A stretch of DNA of 64,000 nucleotides from the NCBI RefSeq assembly GCF_003063455.1, contig NZ_NESN01000001.1, positions 62,001-126,000 on the forward strand, written 5' to 3'. Of the stretch, positions 25,566 to 33,782 are shown piece by piece. The notes beneath the pieces were generated by a model. That model was given only the letters and a program-made list of their open reading frames with translations. It was not told where the DNA came from and made no database searches. This stretch comes from Limnohabitans parvus II-B4. GTDB taxonomy: Bacteria; Pseudomonadota; Gammaproteobacteria; Burkholderiales; Burkholderiaceae_C. The translations under genes and the position numbers were made by a program. Position 1 is the stretch's first letter. Every line of letters begins with the position of its first letter.

Positions 25566-26015
25566 ATGAGGATTGGAGAGCTCGCCAAGGCCACCGATAC
25601 ACAGGTGGAGACGATTCGCTACTACGAGCGTGAGGCCTTGTTGCCACAGCCGGGGCGAACAGAAGGCAACTACCGCGTCTATGGACCGGAGCACGTTGAA
25701 CGACTTTCGTTCATTCGGTACTGCCGAAGCTTGGACATGGCCCTGGATGAGATTCGAGCGCTGTTGCGCATGAAAGATTCCCCCCCACAGGACTGTTCTG
25801 ACATCAACGCCTTGGTTGATGAGCACATCAAGCATGTGGCGGTTCGAATCAGAGAGCTGAAGGTCTTGCAAAGGCAACTTGTTGAGTTGCGAACCGGTTG
25901 TGCCGGAAACGGCGCTGTCAGTGAGTGCGGTGTACTTTCCGGAATTGCTCAGGCCTCTAAGGAAGTGGGGCCGGTGGGCAAGCGAGGCGCGCGCCATGTG
26001 CATGGGGCGCACTGA
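25566..26015 (+). CDS. cadR: CadR, MerR-family metal-responsive activator
   Basis: A 149-residue regulator with the MerR winged helix (MRIGELAKATDTQVETIRYY, EREALLPQPGR) and a dimerisation helix. The ligand cysteines include one in PPQDCSDINALV and the pair C-x8-C (GCAGNGAVSEC). The histidine-bearing tail HVHGAH is typical of CadR. The ATG at 25566 has GGAGG five bases upstream; an ATG at 25554 is discounted. It is divergent from cadA across the 19-bp-spacer promoter and should activate cadA in response to Cd, Zn or Pb. Confidence 0.9.
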   Translation: MRIGELAKATDTQVETIRYYEREALLPQPGRTEGNYRVYGPEHVERLSFIRYCRSLDMALDEIRALLRMKDSPPQDCSDINALVDEHIKHVAVRIRELKVLQRQLVELRTGCAGNGAVSECGVLSGIAQASKEVGPVGKRGARHVHGAH

Positions 26016-26121
26016 TTTGCGTCAAAGGGGTACGAGTCCCTTTGAGCGCCCGTAAACACTGTTCCGAGATCCGCAAGCAAGGCGCTTTTTTCAAAGCATT
26101 CTCCAAATTGAGGATCTGTTC

Positions 26122-26439
26122 CTAGCGCGGTTGAAAGGCAATGATGCTCATACCCAGCAGGGCCACGGCAACACCCGCGACATCCCAATTCGATGGTCGG
26201 ATGCCGTCGACGGCCCATAGCCAAAGAATAGCTGCAAAGATGTAGACACCCCCGTAAGCAGCGTAGACGCGTCCGGTGGCAGCTTCGTGCAGTGTCAGTA
26301 GCCACGCAAAGGCCGCCAGACTGACTCCGGCGGGTATCAGCAACCATGGAGATCCGTTTTGCTTGAGCCAGAGCCAGGGCAGGTAGCACCCCACGATTTC
26401 AGCGATTGCGGTTGCGAAATAGAGCGTGATGGTCTTCAT
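26122..26439 (-). CDS. YnfA/UPF0060-family small membrane protein
   Basis: A 105-residue protein with four predicted helices ([76 protein letters not shown]), the length and layout of YnfA. Members resemble small multidrug-resistance transporters and often travel with metal- or drug-resistance genes. The ATG at 26439 is preferred because the longer frame would overlap the recombinase gene. It is in the same direction as, and 50 bp after, that recombinase. The substrate is unknown. Confidence 0.85.
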   Translation of the reverse strand: MKTITLYFATAIAEIVGCYLPWLWLKQNGSPWLLIPAGVSLAAFAWLLTLHEAATGRVYAAYGGVYIFAAILWLWAVDGIRPSNWDVAGVAVALLGMSIIAFQPR

Positions 26440-26489
26440 TTGATCTCCTGTGCCTGATTTTCCATACAAGTTCATACCCCAGTTGAGCT

Positions 26490-27569
26490 TCAAGTGTTGG
26501 GGCGCGCATCTCTCATAAGGTCTGTCACCTCAGCCTCTTGTGTGATGCGGAAATAACCCAACACGGTGGAGACGCTGTGGTGCCCCGTCATGGCCATGGT
26601 CTGAGCGAGGGGAACGTTTTGCAAGCCTGCCTCTGTCACGAACCCTGAGCGCAGGGAGTGGGCGGCATAGTTGCCGTCAATGCCTGCCAACAAGCATCGC
26701 TTTTTAACGATATCTTTGACAGCGGCAGGGGAGAGCGCTTCACCGATGTGACCGCCTTTGCGCACTCTTCGGAAAATCGCCCCGCTGGTGATGTGGCTGA
26801 CGGTGAGCCATGCCGAGAGGGCTTGCGCTGCGAGCCCGAAAATGGGTTTGTGGTTTTCAGCGCGTTCTGCTCCGGCCTGGTTCGTTTTGGAAAACGCCAA
26901 GTTGTAGAGATAGGCATCGGGGCCGGTGCGTTTTAAAAACTGTATGTCTGCGCTGGCCACCTCGGATCTCCTGCGCCCGCCACTGGACCAGGCGAACAAG
27001 ATCAGTGCTCTATCGCGGATGCCGATGACTGAGTCATCGCACGTTTGCAAGATGGCTTGAAGAGGCTCTTTGGTGAGGGCGTCTTTTTTGCGGGGGAGGG
27101 CACCCCGTTTGGCGTAGGCCTTGCGGGTGCGGGAGAGAAGCTCGCGCACTTTGGGGTCGTGGCAAGGGTTTTTGAACTCGCCGATTTGGTGGGCTTTGGA
27201 CAGGACCGCAATTCGGTGAATCAGGGTGTTGTGTGCGAGTGCGCCGAGTTTGCCTTTGAAGCCAGATTTCACCAGGGCTTGATCGATCTCGATGGGCAAC
27301 TCGTGCGCCAAGCCTTTGTCGGTGGTTCGATCCGCGTGGTCGACGACAAACTGGAGCACACAGGCGGTGGGCACGGGCAGCTGTATTTGTCGGCCGTAGC
27401 GTGCACCAAACCATGCGGCCCAGTAGCGCAAGGCGCTGCGGTAGCTGATGAGGGTGTTTTTTGATTCACCTTCGCGCAGCAGATCTTCGACGGCGCGTTG
27501 GGTGACTTCGCTCAGAGCCTCTGGCTCCAGGGCGGGTGTATTTTTGAGCGTGGGCAGGCGCAAGTTCAT
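26490..27569 (-). CDS. tyrosine recombinase/phage-type integrase
   Basis: A 359-residue site-specific recombinase. The N-terminal core-binding domain (about 20-165) includes [18 protein letters not shown]. The catalytic domain has the first arginine in [17 protein letters not shown] (H-x-x-R), the second histidine in GHHS and the nucleophile tyrosine in VLGYF. All catalytic residues are present, so the enzyme may be active. It is divergent from a KfrA-like gene across a gap with two palindromes. This is a module often seen at the ends of integrated elements or on plasmids. It is the only intact integrase in the window and may have mobilised the metal-resistance block. Confidence 0.88.
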   Translation of the reverse strand: MNLRLPTLKNTPALEPEALSEVTQRAVEDLLREGESKNTLISYRSALRYWAAWFGARYGRQIQLPVPTACVLQFVVDHADRTTDKGLAHELPIEIDQALVKSGFKGKLGALAHNTLIHRIAVLSKAHQIGEFKNPCHDPKVRELLSRTRKAYAKRGALPRKKDALTKEPLQAILQTCDDSVIGIRDRALILFAWSSGGRRRSEVASADIQFLKRTGPDAYLYNLAFSKTNQAGAERAENHKPIFGLAAQALSAWLTVSHITSGAIFRRVRKGGHIGEALSPAAVKDIVKKRCLLAGIDGNYAAHSLRSGFVTEAGLQNVPLAQTMAMTGHHSVSTVLGYFRITQEAEVTDLMRDARPNT

Positions 27570-27592
27570 GGGCGGCTTATTTCTTTGAAGAA

Positions 27593-27613
27593 ATCTTACA
27601 TAGCATGTAAGAT
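27593..27613. promoter_or_regulatory. perfect 9-bp inverted repeat, operator or recombination site
   Basis: ATCTTACAT-AGC-ATGTAAGAT, lying 24 bp upstream of the recombinase start. It is a strong candidate binding site for KfrA or for the recombinase itself. Confidence 0.55.
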
Positions 27614-27638
27614 TATTTATCTTTTTATCCTTTAAATC

Positions 27639-27659
27639 ACGATAAATATCTCTTATCGT
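27639..27659. promoter_or_regulatory. second palindrome upstream of the KfrA-like gene
   Basis: ACGATAA and TTATCGT, 7-bp arms with a 7-bp spacer, 29 bp before the KfrA-like start codon, followed by another CGATAAAT. KfrA proteins repress their own promoters by binding such repeats; that role is inferred here. Confidence 0.5.
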
Positions 27660-27687
27660 CGATAAATTTACAGCAAGGAGCAGGGCG

Positions 27688-28587
27688 ATGCAAGTTAAAA
27701 GTCCAAGGGGTGTTCAGCAAACCGATGTCAACGGCGCAGCCGACGAATTGCTCAGTGAGCAACTCAAACCGACCATTGAACGTGTTCGCATGAAATTGGG
27801 CCGTGGATCGCCCAACACCGTGGGCCCGATGCTGGAGGTCTGGTTTTCTTCATTGGGAGAGCGTTTGAGAGGACCAACGGGTGAATCCGATAAAACAAGC
27901 GAATTGCCAGCTACTGTGCAAGTAGCCATGAAAACCCTCTGGAAAAGCGCTTTGCAGGAGGCTCACAGTACTTTTGAAGCATCAAAAGCAGATTTCGCGA
28001 ACACAGCAAGTCAGCAAGAACAGCAAATGACGACGGTGCTTGCAGAAATTGAAGCTGAGCGTGGAGCGTTCACGCAGAAGGCATCAGAATTAAAGCAAGC
28101 CCTTGATGCGCTTGAACTGAAGCATGCCGAAACACAAGGTCAAGCGCATAAGCTTCAAATGCTTGTGAACAAGAAGGATGAGGAACTCACATCATCGCGT
28201 CTGGCGCTTCAACAGCAAGTTGCCGAAGGCAATGAGGAGCGTCGCCGTCACGATGCGCAACTGCGGTCTCACAGCGCTGAAATCCAAGCGCTTCAGGCAC
28301 AGTTTGTGTCTTCAGAACGAAGACTGATGGCGGAGATTGATCGCGAGCGCCAACAAGTAAAAAAATTACAGGCAGAGGTGGAGATTGAAAAAAAGAAGCA
28401 GATACGACATCAAAGTGAGGCTCTGGAAGTGGCAGGAAATTTGACCAAGCAACTGCACGAGCTGAGGATGCAAAACACGCAGCTATCAGAGCGCGCATCA
28501 GGTTATCTTGCACGCATCAACGACATGCAACCCAAAAAACTCAAATCTGCAGCAAAGAACAAAGCCGTACGAAGCGTAATCGGATAG
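27688..28587 (+). CDS. KfrA-like DNA-binding coiled-coil protein
   Basis: A 299-residue protein with an N-terminal KfrA_N helix-turn-helix (about 15-75: AADELLSEQLKPTIERVRMK, GRGSPNTVGPMLEVWF). A very long coiled coil rich in Gln, Glu and Ala follows (about 85-270), then a basic tail (KKLKSAAKNKAVR). KfrA proteins of IncP and other plasmids are autoregulators with a filament-like tail involved in segregation. On chromosomes they accompany integrases in mobile islands. The gene has AAGGAGCAGG before its ATG and is divergent from the recombinase. Confidence 0.85.
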   Translation: MQVKSPRGVQQTDVNGAADELLSEQLKPTIERVRMKLGRGSPNTVGPMLEVWFSSLGERLRGPTGESDKTSELPATVQVAMKTLWKSALQEAHSTFEASKADFANTASQQEQQMTTVLAEIEAERGAFTQKASELKQALDALELKHAETQGQAHKLQMLVNKKDEELTSSRLALQQQVAEGNEERRRHDAQLRSHSAEIQALQAQFVSSERRLMAEIDRERQQVKKLQAEVEIEKKKQIRHQSEALEVAGNLTKQLHELRMQNTQLSERASGYLARINDMQPKKLKSAAKNKAVRSVIG

Positions 28588-28634
28588 AAGTTAGCACATC
28601 AACGTTTTGGTCTTGCCAAATCACCAGTCCTTGA

Positions 28635-28704
28635 TAGCGTCAACTTTACTTGGAATATGTGAGTAGCTATAACTTTACTTGGAAAGTAGCGTCAACTTTA
28701 CTTG
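28635..28704. repeat. three direct repeats of an 18-21-bp motif
   Basis: TAGCGTCAACTTTACTTGGA, TAGCTATAACTTTACTTGGA and TAGCGTCAACTTTACTTG start at 28635, 28664 and 28687. The uneven 29/23-bp spacing and the similarity of all three resemble the multiple repeats at transposon ends. No transposase is adjacent, so this could be an orphan element end marking the right edge of the accessory region. The whole gap 28588-28875 contains no gene. Confidence 0.65.
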
Positions 28705-28875
28705 TGTGACCGTTCAATGGCTTGTTCAGCCATCGTTTCTGTTGTTGATAAATTCATACGATGTATATTATGTAAAGTGATGTGGGTAAAAGAAGTTGAT
28801 TAAATTGAGAAATTTATGCGAACAAGCGCACGTTGCATGGCAAAATCTCGCCGTTCTATTCATTTGGAGAAAATC

Positions 28876-29157
28876 ATGAACAAAGCAGAACTGATTGAGG
28901 CATTGGCCAAAGAAACAGACATGTCCAAAGCAGCTGCCGGCCGTGCCGTGAGCGCTTTGGTTGAAATCATCACCAAGACCGTTGCCAAGAAACAAGATGT
29001 GCAACTGATTGGCTTTGGTACCTTCAAAGCCGCCAAGCGTGCAGCACGCGTTGGCAAGAACCCACGCACTGGCGAGAAGCTGAAAATTGCAGCTGCCACC
29101 GTGCCCCGCTTCAGCGCTGGTGCCGCTTTCAAAGCCGCTGTGAACAAGAAGAAGTAA
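28876..29157 (+). CDS. hupB: HU-family nucleoid protein
   Basis: A 93-residue histone-like DNA-bending protein, MNKAELIEALAKETDMSKAA onward. The HU beta-arm signature is GKNPRTGEKLKI followed by PRFSAG. It dimerises and compacts DNA. The ATG at 28876 is preceded by GGAGA; the longer upstream frame has no homology to HU. A strong terminator follows. This is the first gene of clearly core character to the right of the accessory block. Confidence 0.93.
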   Translation: MNKAELIEALAKETDMSKAAAGRAVSALVEIITKTVAKKQDVQLIGFGTFKAAKRAARVGKNPRTGEKLKIAAATVPRFSAGAAFKAAVNKKK

Positions 29158-29178
29158 TTTTTCAATTGCTTCCGCCGA

Positions 29179-29214
29179 AAGGCAGCCACGGTGATCCACC
29201 TGGCTGCCTTTTTT
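29179..29214 (+). terminator. Rho-independent terminator of hupB
   Basis: AAGGCAGCCA and TGGCTGCCTT form a 10-bp stem followed by TTTT, 22 bp after the hupB stop. Confidence 0.9.
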
Positions 29215-29306
29215 CATGGTGCACAGATCGAGTGGCAAAGGCCTTACGTCTGGACGCAGTGACCGACAATCCATCTCTTTGACTTTTTTGCTTGGCAGCG
29301 GCTTTT

Positions 29307-30233
29307 ATGGCGATTCAATGGTTTCCCGGACACATGCACCTCACGCGCAAGGCGATTGGGGAACGCATCAAAGACATCGACGTCGTCATCGAAATGCTCG
29401 ACGCCCGCTTGCCCGGCTCCAGCGCCAACCCCATGCTGGCCGAGCTGATTCAGGGCAAACCAGGCCTCAAGATCCTGAGCAAGCAAGACTTGGCCGATCC
29501 AGTGCAAACCGCTGCCTGGTTAAACCACTACAACGCCTTGCCCGAAGTTCGCGCCCTGGGCCTGGACACCAGCATGGTCTCGCCTGCCAAAGCCTTGATA
29601 GAAGCCTGCCAACAATTGGCCCCGAACCGGGGCGGCATGGTCAAACCCATGCGTGTGCTCATCTGCGGCATCCCCAACGTCGGCAAATCCACCCTGATCA
29701 ACACCCTCAAAGGCAAACGCGCTGCCAAAACCGGCGACGAAGCGGGCGTGACCAAACTGGAGCAGCGCATCACACTGGCCGATGACTTTTATCTGTACGA
29801 CACGCCGGGCGTGCTGTGGCCGCGCATCATCGTCGAGCAAAGCGGCTTCAACTTGGCCGCCAGTGGGGCCATTGGCGTGAATGCGTTTGATGAAGAAGTC
29901 GTGGCACTGGAGTTGCTGAACTACCTGATTCCAAACTACCCGCAAGCGCTGGAAACCCGCTACAAAATCAAAGACGTGGCCAGCCACACCGACGAAACCA
30001 TGCTCGAAGCCATTGCCCGCCAACGCGGCGCGATACAAAGCGGCGGGCGTGTGAACACGAGCAAAGCGGCCGAGCTGGTGATCCACGATTTCCGATCTGC
30101 CGCTTTGGGCCGCGTGACGCTGGAAACACCCGAAGAATTTGCCCAATGGCTGGCCGAAGGCAAAAAGGCCGACGCTGAACGCGCCCAACGCAAAGAAGGC
30201 TCGAAAAAAGCCAAAAAACAGGCCCGCGAATGA
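29307..30233 (+). CDS. RbgA/YlqF-type circularly permuted ribosome-biogenesis GTPase
   Basis: A 308-residue GTPase with permuted motifs: G4-like SKQDLAD (about residue 58) precedes the P-loop GIPNVGKSTL (about 122) and G3 DTPG (about 168). The N-terminal MAIQWFPGHMHLTRKAI matches YlqF/RbgA. It acts in late assembly of the large ribosomal subunit. The C-terminal tail is strongly basic (KKAKKQARE). The ATG at 29307 is chosen over a TTG at 29292. The stop overlaps the start of the exonuclease gene by four bases. Confidence 0.9.
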   Translation: MAIQWFPGHMHLTRKAIGERIKDIDVVIEMLDARLPGSSANPMLAELIQGKPGLKILSKQDLADPVQTAAWLNHYNALPEVRALGLDTSMVSPAKALIEACQQLAPNRGGMVKPMRVLICGIPNVGKSTLINTLKGKRAAKTGDEAGVTKLEQRITLADDFYLYDTPGVLWPRIIVEQSGFNLAASGAIGVNAFDEEVVALELLNYLIPNYPQALETRYKIKDVASHTDETMLEAIARQRGAIQSGGRVNTSKAAELVIHDFRSAALGRVTLETPEEFAQWLAEGKKADAERAQRKEGSKKAKKQARE

Positions 30234-30853
30234 GCACCAGCCAAACCATGCAAAACCAGACCACGCACCGAGCCACCCCCGACAAAGAGGCCATCGCCCT
30301 CCTCCCCACTTTCGAGCGACTTGGGCTGGACCGCATCACCTTGGTGAGCACTGGTGCGCAGGCTGGCCGGGCCTATGACCAACTTGTCGTCGCTCGGGCT
30401 TGGGGGTTTGACACCGAATCCAAACCCACCTTCAAGGTGGGCGAACAATCTGACGGACCACACATTCTGCAACTGGCTACGGCTGAGCGGGCCTGGGTGT
30501 TTCAGCTGCACGAACCCGAATGCCGCGCCGTGGCCGCCGACTTGCTGGCATTCAAAGGCATTGCCAAAGCCGGATTTGGCTTGGGTGACGACCGCAAACG
30601 CATCATCCACAAACTGGGTGTCGAGCCTCAAGGCATCCTGGAACTTAACACCGTTTTCCATCAGCGTGGTTACCGCAAAGACATGGGCGTCAAGGGTGCC
30701 GTTGCCGTGCTGTTCAACCAGCGCTTCATGAAGTCGAAAAAAGCGGCCACCAGCAACTGGGCCAATGCCCGCTTGAGCGAATCACAATTGGTTTATGCGG
30801 CCAACGATGCGTATGCCGCCATTCGGGTTTGGCAGGCGCTGGGTTTGGGTTGA
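30230..30853 (+). CDS. RNase D/WRN-like 3'-5' exonuclease domain protein
   Basis: A 207-residue single-domain DEDD exonuclease. Motif I is GFDTESKPTF, motif II lies around AGFGLGDDRKRI, and motif III is YAANDAYAAIRVW with the catalytic tyrosine and aspartate. No HRDC domain is present, so it is shorter than RNase D. It probably degrades structured RNA or DNA 3' ends. The start ATG overlaps the stop of the GTPase gene (ATGA), which suggests translational coupling and perhaps a shared role in RNA or ribosome maturation. Confidence 0.8.
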   Translation: MSTSQTMQNQTTHRATPDKEAIALLPTFERLGLDRITLVSTGAQAGRAYDQLVVARAWGFDTESKPTFKVGEQSDGPHILQLATAERAWVFQLHEPECRAVAADLLAFKGIAKAGFGLGDDRKRIIHKLGVEPQGILELNTVFHQRGYRKDMGVKGAVAVLFNQRFMKSKKAATSNWANARLSESQLVYAANDAYAAIRVWQALGLG

Positions 30854-30935
30854 AGCATTGCGAAATCAAGCCCTAAAATTGCCGCCAGTCCCTCCTGCTC
30901 CCTGTCTGAGCCCGTCCGTATACTGAATCTTTCCC

Positions 30936-31835
30936 ATGTTTGACCTCACCGGCCACAACGCCGTCTCACCCACTGCCTCTGCCAGCTCGGTGCTGAAATT
31001 TGCAAATGCCTTGTGGCGGGTGCGCAGGCCCAAGCCCTTTGTACTGGTGATTGAAGGCGAAGTCGGCACCGAAGTAGCGGCCCCCAGCGACTACCTGCAC
31101 GACAAACTGCTGTTGCCCGAATGGCGCGAAGCCTTTTACAAGCTGGTCGATGCCACGGGCTTGGTGGTGTGCCTGAATGTACACACCCAACACCCCACCT
31201 ACCGCGATGTGCGCGGGCGCTCCAGCAAAGGGCGGCTGAGCCAAGGCGAGTATTACCACCACGACGGCTGCACGGGCCCCATCAAGCCGCGCTTTGTGGA
31301 AATTCGCTGCCCCATCCAGCCGCAAACACGCGGCGTAGCCACCGCTGTAGCGCCCCATCACGACGTGGTCAAAGCCATGGTGCATGTGTTACCCGCCGAG
31401 CTGGCCGCCACAGCCGCACTGGCCACTCAAGACATGAGCCCCGAAGCCTTGAGCCAGATGGACTACGCCGCGCTAGACCACCTACAAGGCCTCATCACGC
31501 GCACCGTGCGCAAGAAGCTCAACGCCGAAGGCGCACGCAGCTACTTCCGCCAAGTGGATGCCGCCGCCAATGCCTACTTTGAACCTTGGGCCTTGGGCGA
31601 AAGCCGCTTTATTGCCAACGCCAACAGCGGCATCACCATGCAACACCGCCGCGCCTACCAAGCCCCACATACCGGCGGCGTGGCCAATGGCCACTTGGTC
31701 AAGCGCTGGACCAATGAAGAGCTGCTGCTACCCGGCCAGGTGGCCAACCTTGCCTTGATTGCTGCGCTGTGCCGCGAAGAAGGTGATGAAGTGGATGGGG
31801 AGCGGGCTGAGGGGTGTTACCTTGGGGCGCATTGA
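30936..31835 (+). CDS. uncharacterised protein, possibly Fe(II)-dependent oxygenase-like
   Basis: A 299-residue cytoplasmic protein with no signal peptide or membrane helix. I do not recognise a named family. It contains EYYHHDGCTGPIKPRFVEI, where H-x-D could bind iron, and a later ITMQHRRAYQAPH that recalls the distal histidine/arginine segment of TauD-like 2-oxoglutarate oxygenases. This assignment is a hypothesis only. It is downstream of the exonuclease with its own 82-bp gap and faces the end of the pyruvate dehydrogenase operon across a shared terminator. Confidence 0.6.
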   Translation: MFDLTGHNAVSPTASASSVLKFANALWRVRRPKPFVLVIEGEVGTEVAAPSDYLHDKLLLPEWREAFYKLVDATGLVVCLNVHTQHPTYRDVRGRSSKGRLSQGEYYHHDGCTGPIKPRFVEIRCPIQPQTRGVATAVAPHHDVVKAMVHVLPAELAATAALATQDMSPEALSQMDYAALDHLQGLITRTVRKKLNAEGARSYFRQVDAAANAYFEPWALGESRFIANANSGITMQHRRAYQAPHTGGVANGHLVKRWTNEELLLPGQVANLALIAALCREEGDEVDGERAEGCYLGAH

Positions 31836-31900
31836 GTGCGGTGAATACGCAGCCTAATCACCGCATCGAATGCGGTGATAAAAAAACCTTCGCAGAATAA

Positions 31901-31933
31901 AAAAGCCCAGACAGTTTCCTGTCTGGGCTTTTT
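31901..31933. terminator. bidirectional terminator
   Basis: AAAAGCCCAGACAG and CTGTCTGGGCTTTT form a 14-bp perfect stem with a TTTC loop, flanked by A and T tracts, between two convergent genes. A second hairpin (31857-31879, arms ATCACCGCAT/ATGCGGTGAT) lies just left of it. Confidence 0.9.
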
Positions 31934-31952
31934 GGGATGCAACGCGAAGCGT

Positions 31953-33773
31953 TTACTTCTTGCTAGGCGGCAAGTCCGTGCAGCTACCGTGCGCCACTTC
32001 TGCCGCCATCCCAATGCTTTCGCCCAGCGTGGGATGTGGATGGATGGTTTTGCCGATATCCACAGCGTCTGCGCCCATCTCGATGGCCAGAGCGATCTCG
32101 CCAATCATGTCGCCCGCGTGCGTGCCCACCATGCCGCCGCCCAAGATCTTGCCGTGGCCGTGGGCCTCTGGCGAATCGTCAAACAGCAGTTTGGTCACGC
32201 CTTCGTCGCGGCCGTTGGCAATGGCGCGGCCCGAGGCGGTCCAAGGGAACAAGCCCTTTTTCACCTTGATGCCTTGCGCTTTGGCTTGGTCTTCGGTCAG
32301 GCCCACCCAGGCCACTTCGGGGTCGGTGTAGGCCACGCTTGGGATGACGCGTGCGTTGAACGCAGCGGCTGCCAGCTCTTTGTTGCCTTGCAGTTCGCCC
32401 GCAATCACTTCGGCTGCCACGTGTGCTTCGTGCACCGCCTTATGCGCCAACATGGGCTGGCCAACGATGTCGCCAATGGCGAAGATGTGCGGCACGTTGG
32501 TGCGCATTTGAATGTCCACGTTAATAAAGCCACGGTCGGTCACGGACACGCCTGCTTTTTCAGCGGCGAGTTTTTTACCGTTGGGCGTGCGGCCTACGGC
32601 TTGCAACACAAGGTCGTACACCTGCGGCGCGGGGGCTGTGCCGCCCTCTTCTGCCGGTGCAAACGTGACTTCAATGCCTTCGGGCAAGGCACGTGCGGAC
32701 ACGGTCTTGGTCTTGAGCATGATGTTGTCAAAGCGCTTGGCGTTCATCTTTTGCCAGATCTTGACCAAGTCGCGGTCAGCGCCCTGCATGAGGCCGTCCA
32801 TCATTTCCACCACGTCCAGGCGTGCGCCCAGCGTGCTGTAAACGGTGCCCATTTCTAGGCCGATGATGCCGCCGCCCAAAATCAACATGCGCTTGGGCAC
32901 TTCTTTGAGTTCCAAAGCACCAGTGCTGTCGACCACGCGGGGGTCGTTGGGCATAAAAGGCAAACGTACGGCTTGCGAACCTGCAGCGATGATGGCCTTC
33001 TTGAAAGCGATCACTTTTTTGCTGCCGTTTTGTTCTTGTGCAGTGCCCGTGGTCTCGCTCACTTCGAGGTGGTTGGCGCCCACGAATTGGCCCAAGCCGC
33101 GCACGGTGGTGACCTTGCGCATCTTGGCCATGGCAGCCAAGCCGCCGGTGAGTTTGCCAATGACTTTTTCTTTGTGGCCGCGCAGCTTGTCGATGTTGAC
33201 AGCGGGTGTACCGAAGTCCACACCGAGGTCGGCCATGTGAGCCACTTCGTCCATCACCGCTGCGACGTGCAGCAAGGCTTTGGATGGAATGCAACCCACG
33301 TTCAAACACACGCCGCCCAAGGTGGCGTAGCGCTCAACGATGACGACATTCAAGCCGAGGTCAGCCGCACGGAATGCAGCTGAGTAACCGCCAGGGCCAC
33401 CGCCCAACACGAGCACATCGCACTCGATGTCAGCAGAGCCGCCGAAGGATGAGGCTGTGGGTGCGGGGGCTGCGGCCACAGGGGCAGCAGCAGGTGCGGC
33501 CGCTGGAGCAGGAGCTACTGGGGCTGTCGCAGCGCCCTCGCCTTCCAGGACCAACACCACCGAGCCTTGTTTGACCTTGTCGCCGAGCTTGACTTTGAGT
33601 TCCTTCACAACACCAGCGTGGGAGGATGGGATTTCCATCGAGGCCTTGTCGGACTCGACGGTGATGAGCGATTGCTCGGCCTTGACGGTGTCGCCGGGTT
33701 TGACCATCAACTCGATCACGGTGACTTCGTCGAAGTCACCAATGTCGGGGACTTGAATATCAATCAGTGCCAT
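31953..33773 (-). CDS. lpdA: dihydrolipoyl dehydrogenase (E3) with N-terminal lipoyl domain
   Basis: A 606-residue flavoprotein of the pyruvate dehydrogenase complex. Residues 1-80 are a lipoyl domain with the modified lysine in [11 protein letters not shown]. An Ala/Pro linker leads to the E3 body: FAD site [19 protein letters not shown], redox disulfide [18 protein letters not shown] site [14 protein letters not shown], and the C-terminal catalytic HPHPTLGE. It reoxidises dihydrolipoyl groups with NAD+. It is last in the aceE-aceF-lpdA operon, 9 bp after aceF. An added lipoyl domain on E3 is known in several betaproteobacteria. Confidence 0.95.
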   Translation of the reverse strand: MALIDIQVPDIGDFDEVTVIELMVKPGDTVKAEQSLITVESDKASMEIPSSHAGVVKELKVKLGDKVKQGSVVLVLEGEGAATAPVAPAPAAAPAAAPVAAAPAPTASSFGGSADIECDVLVLGGGPGGYSAAFRAADLGLNVVIVERYATLGGVCLNVGCIPSKALLHVAAVMDEVAHMADLGVDFGTPAVNIDKLRGHKEKVIGKLTGGLAAMAKMRKVTTVRGLGQFVGANHLEVSETTGTAQEQNGSKKVIAFKKAIIAAGSQAVRLPFMPNDPRVVDSTGALELKEVPKRMLILGGGIIGLEMGTVYSTLGARLDVVEMMDGLMQGADRDLVKIWQKMNAKRFDNIMLKTKTVSARALPEGIEVTFAPAEEGGTAPAPQVYDLVLQAVGRTPNGKKLAAEKAGVSVTDRGFINVDIQMRTNVPHIFAIGDIVGQPMLAHKAVHEAHVAAEVIAGELQGNKELAAAAFNARVIPSVAYTDPEVAWVGLTEDQAKAQGIKVKKGLFPWTASGRAIANGRDEGVTKLLFDDSPEAHGHGKILGGGMVGTHAGDMIGEIALAIEMGADAVDIGKTIHPHPTLGESIGMAAEVAHGSCTDLPPSKK

Positions 33774-33782
33774 TTCAAATCC

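Noticed and set aside
26022..26045. Terminator after cadR
   Set aside because: TCAAAGGG/CCCTTTGA can form an 8-bp stem but no T tract follows, so only a weak hairpin can be claimed.
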